From the NCBI GenBank assembly GCA_036514635.1, contig DATBWU010000051.1:1-6236 (forward strand): a stretch of 6,236 bases of DNA. The letters are read 5' to 3'. Made by a program: the position numbers and the translations under genes. Each line of letters begins with the position of its first letter. The first letter of the stretch is position 1. The notes beneath the pieces were generated by a model. The model was not told where the DNA came from. It saw nothing but the letters and a program-made list of their open reading frames with translations, and ran no database searches. This document shows, one piece after another, positions 1-4,069 of this stretch. The DNA is from DASSFZ01 sp036514635. GTDB taxonomy: Bacteria; Chloroflexota; Anaerolineae; Fen-1058.

Positions 1-473
1 CTCCCGCCGCTCGATCCGCCGGGCACGCGGCTGAGGTCCCACGGATTGTGCGTCGGCCCGTAGGCTGAATTCTCCGTGCTCGATCCCATTGCGAACTCGT
101 CGGTGTTGGTCTTGCCCAGGATCACCACGCCCAGCGCGCGCAGGCGTTCGATCACCGTCGCGTCGTAGAACGGCACGAAGTTCTCCAGGATGCGGCTGCC
201 GCAGGTGCAAGGCAATCCCTCGACGCAGATCACGTCCTTGATCGCCAGGGGAACGCCGAGCAGCGGCGTGTCCTCGCCCTGCGCGCGCCGCGCATCGGCT
301 TCGCGGGCCTGGGCCAGCGCTCGATCGCCCGCGACTTTCAGATACGCGTGGATGCGGCCATTCAGCGCGGCGATGCGATCCAACACCGCCTGCGTCAATT
401 CGACTGAAGAAATCTCTTTGCGCGCCAGTTGATCGTGGGCTTCACGAATCGTCAGCCAGGTGAGAGAGGCCAT
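1..473 (-). CDS. gatA: Glutamyl-tRNA(Gln)/aspartyl-tRNA(Asn) amidotransferase subunit A, N-terminal part, cut by left edge
   Basis: GatA is the glutaminase subunit of the cytoplasmic GatCAB complex. It releases ammonia from glutamine so that GatB can amidate Glu-tRNA(Gln) or Asp-tRNA(Asn). The minus-strand frame starting at ATG 473-471 gives 157 intact codons of a family that is usually about 480-490 residues. Amidase-signature hallmarks are visible: LLGVPLAIKD at residues 71-80 with the catalytic lysine K79, GKTNTDEFAMGSSTENSAYG at 120-139, and PGGSSGG at 151-157 with the cis-serine S154 at the very edge. The second catalytic serine, expected near residue 178, lies outside the window. K79 and S154 fall at the same numbers I recall for characterised bacterial GatA, which supports the start codon. 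It lies 72 bases downstream of gatC on the same strand, so co-transcription is likely. The Shine-Dalgarno is weak. No frameshift is seen. Confidence 0.97.
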   Translation of the reverse strand, partial: MASLTWLTIREAHDQLARKEISSVELTQAVLDRIAALNGRIHAYLKVAGDRALAQAREADARRAQGEDTPLLGVPLAIKDVICVEGLPCTCGSRILENFVPFYDATVIERLRALGVVILGKTNTDEFAMGSSTENSAYGPTHNPWDLSRVPGGSSGG

Positions 474-490
474 TGGGTTCCGTATCAATT

Positions 491-529
491 CACGAAGGAT
501 GCACCAAGAAATCTTGGCAACCCTTCGTG
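491..529 (-). repeat. Imperfect inverted repeat (hairpin) between gatC and gatA
   Basis: The plus-strand arms are CACGAAGGATGCACCAAG (491-508) and CTTGGCAACCCTTCGTG (513-529), around a 4-base AAAT loop. Eight outer and five inner base pairs are perfect, separated by a small internal loop. In the gatC-gatA transcript the hairpin would end 17 bases before the gatA start codon. It has no T-run, so it is not a convincing terminator. It could be a dispersed intergenic repeat or a processing or stabilising element. Confidence 0.6.
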
Positions 530-545
530 TTCTTCGCGGAGGAGA

Positions 546-833
546 TCAGTCCAGCACCGCCTGCACTTCGAATGAGTCGTCCGTCGCCTGGGGGGCGTTG
601 GATAGCACAACCGGCGTCGGCGTGCTGGGCGTCACCACGTCGTCGCGCATCACGCCGCGCAGCGGCAGAACCGTGGCGGTCGGCGGGATGGCCGATGTAT
701 CCAGTGCTTGCAGCTGCTGGAAGTGCTCCAGAATGTCCGAGAGCTGCTCTTGAAAGCGCGCCTTCTCGTCTTCCGTCAGCGCGAGTTTAGCCAGCTCGGC
801 GATGTGTTCGACTTCTTCGCGTGTAAGCGCCAT
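546..833 (-). CDS. gatC: Glutamyl-tRNA(Gln)/aspartyl-tRNA(Asn) amidotransferase subunit C
   Basis: GatC is the small subunit that wraps around and stabilises the GatA-GatB interface of the cytoplasmic tRNA-dependent amidotransferase. The product is 95 residues, the normal family length. It shows the typical N-terminal helix (MALTREEVEHIAELAKLALT), the EDEKARFQEQLSDILEHFQQL segment, and a proline-rich middle ending in PLRGVMRDDVV, which corresponds to the usual region that contacts GatA. The reading frame stays open to an ATG at 869, but those 12 extra codons (MAFASRRCYNRG) are not family-like and would overlap the promoter. I therefore chose the internal ATG at 833-831. No Shine-Dalgarno precedes this ATG, and a strong -10 box lies only six bases upstream, which suggests leaderless translation. 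It is the first gene of a gatC-gatA unit. Confidence 0.95.
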   Translation of the reverse strand: MALTREEVEHIAELAKLALTEDEKARFQEQLSDILEHFQQLQALDTSAIPPTATVLPLRGVMRDDVVTPSTPTPVVLSNAPQATDDSFEVQAVLD

Positions 834-839
834 GCCGCG

Positions 840-869
840 ATTATAGCATCGACGCGAAGCGAAGGCCAA
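840..869 (-). promoter_or_regulatory. Sigma-70-type promoter of gatC, extended -10, predicted leaderless
   Basis: Read on the minus strand, a perfect TATAAT lies at 845-840. TG is placed one base before it, giving an extended -10. TTGGCC (4 of 6 matches to TTGACA) lies at 869-864, with an 18-base spacer. Only six bases separate the -10 from the gatC ATG, so the expected transcription start coincides with the start codon or lies next to it. Confidence 0.75.
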
Positions 870-880
870 CCTTGCCGAGG

Positions 881-929
881 AGTGTATAAAAGAGGCCGCT
901 CCCCAGAAGGCATCGCCTGTGGGGAGCGG
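881..929 (-). terminator. Rho-independent terminator of the receiver/small peptide unit
   Basis: On the minus strand a perfect 10-bp GC-rich stem (CCGCTCCCCA at 929-920 pairing with TGGGGAGCGG at 905-896) encloses a further 4-bp AGGC/GCCT stem with a three-base loop. It is followed at once by CCTCTTTTAT (895-886), a usable U-tract. There is no T-run on the plus-strand side, so the orientation is clear. It ends transcription coming from the receiver gene and the small ORF, and insulates the gatC promoter just downstream. Confidence 0.75.
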
Positions 930-966
930 TAGAGGAAAAGGAGGAGAAGAAGCCCATGCGCAGCGC

Positions 967-1047
967 CTATGCCGTAGGCGGTATCGTCACGAGAATGCTT
1001 AGAGCCAGCATTGCCAGTGTCAGCACGACACGAATCAGAGTGTTCAT
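967..1047 (-). CDS. Possible 26-residue hydrophobic membrane peptide
   Basis: The minus-strand frame ATG 1047 to TAG 967 encodes 26 residues. It begins MNTLIRVVLTLAMLALS and ends IPPTA, so it has one N-terminal positive charge (R6) and about 16 mostly hydrophobic residues (7-22). That is the layout of a single-span membrane peptide. A GGGGAA stretch at 1059-1054 could serve as a weak ribosome site, six bases from the ATG. It lies between the receiver gene and a good same-strand terminator, and a promoter candidate is found at 1102-1130, so the position suits a small transcribed gene. I recognise no family. It could be a chance ORF; conservation of the peptide in relatives would decide. Confidence 0.4.
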   Translation of the reverse strand: MNTLIRVVLTLAMLALSILVTIPPTA

Positions 1048-1101
1048 AGTGTGTTCCCCGTTCGGAAGCGCCGGCCCGTTGCCCAATGCTATCCTGCCGC
1101 T

Positions 1102-1130
1102 AGTGTATGCGATTGTTGCCTGCGCGTCAT
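1102..1130 (-). promoter_or_regulatory. Candidate promoter upstream of the small hydrophobic ORF
   Basis: On the minus strand ATGACG (1130-1125) matches TTGACA at four positions, and TACACT (1107-1102) matches TATAAT at four. The spacer is exactly 17 bases. The transcript would start about 48 bases before the 26-codon ORF. The match is modest, and the ORF could instead be read through from the receiver gene. Confidence 0.35.
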
Positions 1131-1179
1131 CCGACTCAAGGGCGAATCTCGCATCGGTCGAAAGATGTAGGCAGGGTCT

Positions 1180-1593
1180 TCAGGCGACCGGACGTTGATC
1201 GCCAAGCTCCGCACGGAATGCGTGCGGGCGCGGCGAGGCGGCGGCGCGGATCGCCGAAAGCAGCGCGTCGGTCGAATCGTGCTTGCTCACGAAAGCCCTG
1301 ACGCCGGCTGCCCGTGCGCGCACCTGCGTCGCCTGGTCATCGTGGATGCTCAACACGACCACGGACACATAGGGCGCGAGCACGCGCATTGCCGTGGCGG
1401 CCTCGATCCCATCCATGTCCGGCATTTCGACGTCCACCACCGCCACGTCCGGGCGCGTGATTTGCGCCATCATCACGGCTTCCGAGCCGTTTTTTGCTTC
1501 GCCAATCACCCGCATATCCAGCTCCGCCTCCAGGCGCATGCGTAAACCCTTCCTCACCGTGGGCTGATCGTCAACGAGCAAAACCCGAATCAT
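1180..1593 (-). CDS. Stand-alone response regulator receiver protein (CheY-like, no output domain)
   Basis: This cytoplasmic protein of 137 residues consists of one receiver domain (about 1-120) and a short tail of roughly 17 residues without recognisable output. The phosphorylation site is complete: acidic pair D8-D9 in VLLVDDQ, phosphoacceptor D54 in VVDVEMPDMDG, switch serine S82 in VLSIHDD, and lysine K104 in FVSKHD. The sequence looks NarL/FixJ-like, but no helix-turn-helix follows in this or a nearby frame, so it is not a simple frameshifted regulator. I start at ATG 1593-1591, which gives the usual MIRVLLVDD beginning and has GAGG about 11 bases upstream. The longer frame from 1647 adds 18 atypical residues. 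It is divergent from the regulator-lipoprotein-kinase operon and may share its kinase, as a phosphate sink or protein-binding messenger (inference). Confidence 0.9.
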   Translation of the reverse strand: MIRVLLVDDQPTVRKGLRMRLEAELDMRVIGEAKNGSEAVMMAQITRPDVAVVDVEMPDMDGIEAATAMRVLAPYVSVVVLSIHDDQATQVRARAAGVRAFVSKHDSTDALLSAIRAAASPRPHAFRAELGDQRPVA

Positions 1594-1682
1594 CTCAATC
1601 GACCTCACTCGGCCCGCCTCGCATCGTGCTTCAGCGCGAGTCACCACACCGCTTTACTGGTGGATTTTTGGACGCAGACCCG

Positions 1683-1706
1683 CACTGCCCGCTGCCGCAG
1701 GCAGTG
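1683..1706. repeat. Short perfect inverted repeat
   Basis: CACTGCC (1683-1689) and GGCAGTG (1700-1706) form a perfect 7-bp stem around a GC-rich 10-base loop that itself repeats GCTGCC. No T-run flanks it on the plus side. It would lie in the 5' leader of the minus-strand receiver gene if that gene's promoter is further upstream. Confidence 0.4.
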
Positions 1707-1712
1707 GGGCAA

Positions 1713-1767
1713 GTGTAAACGCGGATTTACGCTGATTTTGATTTATCTGCGTTCATCCGCGTAACAC
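1713..1767. repeat. Long imperfect palindrome, probably a dispersed intergenic element
   Basis: The core arms CGCGGATTTACGCTGAT (1720-1736) and ATCTGCGTTCATCCGCG (1745-1761) pair at 14 of 17 positions around an 8-base TTTGATTT loop. GTGT (1713-1716) can pair with ACAC (1764-1767) beyond a small bulge. Its AT-richer composition differs from the surrounding GC-rich DNA. The form is that of a REP- or MITE-like hairpin unit; no coding capacity is seen. Confidence 0.6.
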
Positions 1768-1806
1768 ATGCGGTGCAGTGCTCCCGTCAGCGCCCAATAG
1801 ATTCCG

Positions 1807-1835
1807 TTGCGGCGGAGCCGTGCTAATGGTAGAAT
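1807..1835 (+). promoter_or_regulatory. Candidate promoter of the regulator-lipoprotein-kinase operon
   Basis: TTGCGG (1807-1812) and TAGAAT (1830-1835, five of six matches to TATAAT) are separated by 17 bases. Transcription would start near 1842, leaving a leader of about 155 bases before the regulator. The -10 is good and the -35 is weak (three matches), as expected of an activated promoter or a chance match. Confidence 0.45.
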
Positions 1836-1853
1836 GGTCGTGTTTCCCGCAGC

Positions 1854-2000
1854 GTGCTTTCACCGATACCATCCCGGGCCATAACTGATTACAAGTTCAG
1901 AATACTCCGCGTTGTGGCTGGCTACATCTTGCAAATGACCGAGTTGCCGTCGAACCTTCGAGACGATGCGTCTCCGCCCAAAGTAGGAGGGTATTTATGA
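1854..2000 (+). CDS. Questionable leader ORF overlapping the regulator start (ATGA)
   Basis: A frame open from 1833, with a possible GTG start at 1854 (48 codons) or an ATG at 1935 (21 codons, MTELPSNLRDDASPPKVGGY and one further residue), ends in TGA 1998-2000. That stop overlaps the regulator ATG as ATGA. This geometry is typical of translational coupling, and the frame lies just inside the predicted transcript. Against it, no Shine-Dalgarno precedes either start, the codons (ATA, AGA) are unlike those of neighbouring genes, and no family is recognised. Chance is quite possible. Confidence 0.2.
   Translation: MLSPIPSRAITDYKFRILRVVAGYILQMTELPSNLRDDASPPKVGGYL
1950..1974. promoter_or_regulatory. 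Two adjoining palindromes upstream of the regulator ribosome site
   Basis: TCGAA-CC-TTCGA (1950-1961) and GAGACG-ATG-CGTCTC (1960-1974) are perfect inverted repeats that overlap by two bases. They lie 10 bases before the AGGAGGG ribosome site. They could be an operator, for example for self-binding by the LuxR-type regulator, or a small RNA hairpin in the leader. Confidence 0.35.
1985..1991 (+). promoter_or_regulatory. Strong Shine-Dalgarno site of the NarL-type regulator
   Basis: AGGAGGG lies five bases before ATG 1997. It is by far the best ribosome site in the operon and fixes this start. The lipoprotein and the kinase have much weaker sites. Confidence 0.85.
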
Positions 2001-2668
2001 CGATCCGGATACTGATTGTGGATGATCACAGTGTCGTGCGCCAGGGGCTGAGGATGTTTCTAGGGCTTGATCCGGAATTGGAGGTCGTGGGCGAGGCGGC
2101 AGACGGAGCCGAGGGCTTGCGCAAGGCGCACGAGCTGAAGCCCGATGTCGTGCTCATGGACATGTTGATGCCGGTGATGGACGGCATTGCCGCGACGGCA
2201 GCCGTCCGCCGCGAATTGCCCGATACCGAAGTGATCGCGTTGACCAGTGTGTTGGAAGATGCTTCGGTCGTCGGCGCGGTGCGCGCCGGGGCGATCGGCT
2301 ATCTGCTCAAAGATACCGAAGCCGACGAGTTGCGCCGCGCGATCAAAGCCGCCGCTGCTGGCCAGGTGCAACTGTCGCCCAAGGCGGCGGCGCGGCTGAT
2401 GCGCGAGGTGCGTGTTCCCGAAAGCCCCGAGGCGCTCACTGAGCGCGAGACTGAGGTGTTGCGCCTGCTGGCGCGGGGCCGATCGAACAAGGAGATCGCT
2501 CAACTGCTGATCCTGAGCGAGAAAACAGTCAAGACGCACGTCAGCAACATTCTGAGCAAGCTCAACGTGCCCAGCCGGACGCAAGCCGCGCTGTATGCGG
2601 TGCGTATCGGACTGGTGTCGATCGAGTCTTCGGATGATTTCACCCTCCCGCAGGCCGGTCTCGCGTGA
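1997..2668 (+). CDS. NarL/FixJ-family response regulator with LuxR-type DNA-binding domain
   Basis: This cytoplasmic two-component regulator of 223 residues is the normal length for the family. The receiver domain (about 3-120) has the acidic pair D9-D10, phosphoacceptor D55 in VLMDMLMPVMDG, switch threonine T83 in ALTS, and K105 in YLLKD. The LuxR-type helix-turn-helix (about 146-207) shows LTERETEVLRLLARGRSNKE, then IAQLLILSEKTVKTHVSNIL and SKLNVPSRTQA, which are close to consensus, so DNA binding should be intact. It is the first gene of a plus-strand operon with a lipoprotein (53 bases downstream) and a HisKA_3 kinase; that kinase class normally pairs with NarL-type regulators. The most likely role is transcription control of target genes in response to the ligand sensed by the kinase. 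The target genes cannot be read from this window. It resembles LiaR/VraR/DegU-type proteins, but I do not assign a symbol. Confidence 0.95.
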   Translation: MTIRILIVDDHSVVRQGLRMFLGLDPELEVVGEAADGAEGLRKAHELKPDVVLMDMLMPVMDGIAATAAVRRELPDTEVIALTSVLEDASVVGAVRAGAIGYLLKDTEADELRRAIKAAAAGQVQLSPKAAARLMREVRVPESPEALTERETEVLRLLARGRSNKEIAQLLILSEKTVKTHVSNILSKLNVPSRTQAALYAVRIGLVSIESSDDFTLPQAGLA

Positions 2669-2701
2669 CCGAGTGTCTCGAACGGCAACCGGCGGGAGGG
2701 T
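2642..2701 (+). terminator. Large hairpin at the regulator/lipoprotein junction; weak terminator or processing element
   Basis: ACCCTCCCGC (2642-2651), inside the end of the regulator gene, pairs perfectly over 10 bp with GCGGGAGGGT (2692-2701). The 40-base interior holds CGGTC/GACCG (2656-2660 with 2667-2671), which includes the last two bases of the regulator stop codon. Only TTT follows the stem, so full termination is doubtful. An alternative pairing, GCCGGT (2654-2659) with ACCGGC (2688-2693), competes for the top of the stem. Attenuation or mRNA stabilisation between the first and second genes is plausible. Confidence 0.5.
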
Positions 2702-2721
2702 TTAACAGCGAGTGAATTGCC

Positions 2722-4062
2722 ATGCGAAAGTACCGCCCCTTTCTGATCGGGTGCGCTCTGATCGTGCTGGCCGCCTGCCAGTCCGCTACGCCGCCGCCGC
2801 CCGAGCCGGTGACGCTGCATTTCACCTACTGGGGCTCACCGGTCGAGAAAGAGGCCGTGGAGCAGATGGTGCGCGCGTTCGAAGCGATACACCCCGACAT
2901 CAAAATCGAGGCGCAGCACCTCGCCGACTCCGAGTACCTCTCGCGCGTGTCGGCGATGATCGCCGCCGGCTCACCGCCCGACGTCGGCTACCTGCTCGAG
3001 ACGCACGCGCCGCTATGGGCCAGCGAAGGCAAAGTCCTCGACATGACCGGCATCATCAAGAGCGACCCCGATCTGGCGTCGCGGCTGCCCGAGGCCTATT
3101 ACTACTATGCGCCCGGCAAGACGATCGGCACGAACACCGCCGCCGAGATCATCCTGCTGTTCTACAACAAAGACGTGTTCGATCGAGCGGGTGTGCCCTA
3201 CCCACCAGCCAAAGCCGAAGACGCCTGGACCTGGGACGAGTTCCTTGCCAGGGCCCAACAGCTCACCACCGATCGGAACGGCAAACACCCGGGCCAGCCG
3301 GGCTTCGACCCGGAGGATATCGACGTGTATGGCGTGTCCTCCCGATTCGATTACTGGTACAGTTATTTTCCATTCATCTACAGCAACGGCGGCCAGATCG
3401 TCAATGCGGAGGGCACGCGATTGCTGCTCGATTCGCCCGAAGCCGTCGAGGCTATCCAGCGCCTGGCCGACCTGATGTGGGTGCATCACGTCATGCCCAC
3501 CCCGCAGCAGGCGCAGCGGTTGCCGCCAGGTGAAGTGCTGATGCAGACGGGCAAGCTGGCCATGGACATTCGCGGCCAGTGGAAACTGCTCGACTATTCC
3601 AGCATCCCGGACCTCAGGCTGGGCGTGGCCGTCTTGCCCAAGATGAAAGAACCCAAGACGCTGATCCTGGGCAGCCCCACGGTCATCTTCAGCGGCACGC
3701 ACAATCTCGATGCGGCGATCCAGTTCTACAAGTTCCACAACGATCCAAAGGCCGTCGATTTGTTTGCGCGCGGGCTGTGGATGCCGCTGCAAAAATCGTA
3801 TTATACCGATCCGGCATCGGTCGCAGCGTGGATCGACAACCCGGCCCATCCGCCCGAATCGCGCGATGCGATCGTCAACTACACGTTGTGCTGCGTCGTG
3901 CGCACGCCGCACTACTACGTCAAGAACTTCGGCCAGATCGCCGAAGAAGTGATCCAGCCGGCGATCGATCGCGTGTGGGCCAATGACATCAACGCCGCCG
4001 AAGCGCTGCGGCAGGCGGTGCAAGACGCCGCGCCGTTGATGGCGGGCCGGTGGGATCAGTAG
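2722..4062 (+). CDS. Extracellular solute-binding lipoprotein, family 1 (sugar-type ABC binding protein)
   Basis: The 446-residue protein has a lipoprotein signal: basic MRKYR start, hydrophobic core, and lipobox LAAC with the lipidated cysteine at C19. A proline-rich linker (TPPPPEP, 23-29) follows. The mature part has the layout of the UgpB/MalE-like SBP_bac_1 family: a first strand VTLHFTYWG (30-38), RAFEAIHPDIKIE nearby, YNKDVFDRAGVPYPP from 148, and the characteristic WTWDEF at 169-174. Typical ligands are sugars, oligosaccharides or glycerol phosphates, but the sequence does not tell which. It should be anchored on the outer face of the cytoplasmic membrane. Neighbours are a response regulator upstream and a kinase seven bases downstream. 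No permease or ATPase gene is adjacent, so a sensing role, or service of a distant transporter, is suggested. The ribosome site is weak. Adjacent cysteines C390-C391 are unusual for an exported protein. Confidence 0.92.
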   Translation: MRKYRPFLIGCALIVLAACQSATPPPPEPVTLHFTYWGSPVEKEAVEQMVRAFEAIHPDIKIEAQHLADSEYLSRVSAMIAAGSPPDVGYLLETHAPLWASEGKVLDMTGIIKSDPDLASRLPEAYYYYAPGKTIGTNTAAEIILLFYNKDVFDRAGVPYPPAKAEDAWTWDEFLARAQQLTTDRNGKHPGQPGFDPEDIDVYGVSSRFDYWYSYFPFIYSNGGQIVNAEGTRLLLDSPEAVEAIQRLADLMWVHHVMPTPQQAQRLPPGEVLMQTGKLAMDIRGQWKLLDYSSIPDLRLGVAVLPKMKEPKTLILGSPTVIFSGTHNLDAAIQFYKFHNDPKAVDLFARGLWMPLQKSYYTDPASVAAWIDNPAHPPESRDAIVNYTLCCVVRTPHYYVKNFGQIAEEVIQPAIDRVWANDINAAEALRQAVQDAAPLMAGRWDQ

Positions 4063-4069
4063 GGTGTTC

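Larger units (their letters stand above)
1594..1996. other. Divergent intergenic spacer between the two response regulator genes
   Basis: These 403 bases separate the divergent receiver gene and NarL-type regulator gene. They hold a small hairpin (1683-1706), a long imperfect palindrome (1713-1767), a plus-strand promoter candidate (1807-1835), a weak leader ORF (1854-2000), two adjoining palindromes (1950-1974) and a strong ribosome site (1985-1991). I could not find a convincing promoter for the minus-strand receiver gene, nor any structured RNA family that I recognise. Confidence 0.8.

Noticed and set aside
834..869. Longer gatC with a start at 869
   Set aside because: The 12 extra residues are not family-like, and the segment contains the -10 and -35 boxes of the gatC promoter.
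956..1198. Plus-strand ORF of 80 codons with a good AAGGAGGAG sequence before its ATG
   Set aside because: It overlaps the 3' end of the receiver gene, has no recognisable family or sensible composition, and the hairpin before it has its T-run on the minus-strand side. The purine-rich stretch may be incidental.
1195..1545. Plus-strand ORF opposite the receiver gene
   Set aside because: It is rich in His and Arg, as expected from reading a GC-rich gene backwards, and shows no family features.
1594..1647. Longer receiver protein with a start at 1647
   Set aside because: Receivers begin directly with the first strand (IRVLLVDD). The 18 added residues are atypical, and a GAGG ribosome site favours ATG 1593.
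1642..1669. Plus-strand CACCA/TGGTG mini-hairpin followed by a run of five T
   Set aside because: The stem is only 5 bp, and no plus-strand transcript is expected to end there.
1826..1888. Plus-strand 20-codon ORF starting at the ATG in the promoter candidate
   Set aside because: Its start precedes the likely transcription start, it has no ribosome site, and its composition is uninformative.
2060..2584. Minus-strand ORF opposite the NarL-type regulator
   Set aside because: It lies wholly inside a gene with clear family motifs; its composition is typical of an antisense shadow.
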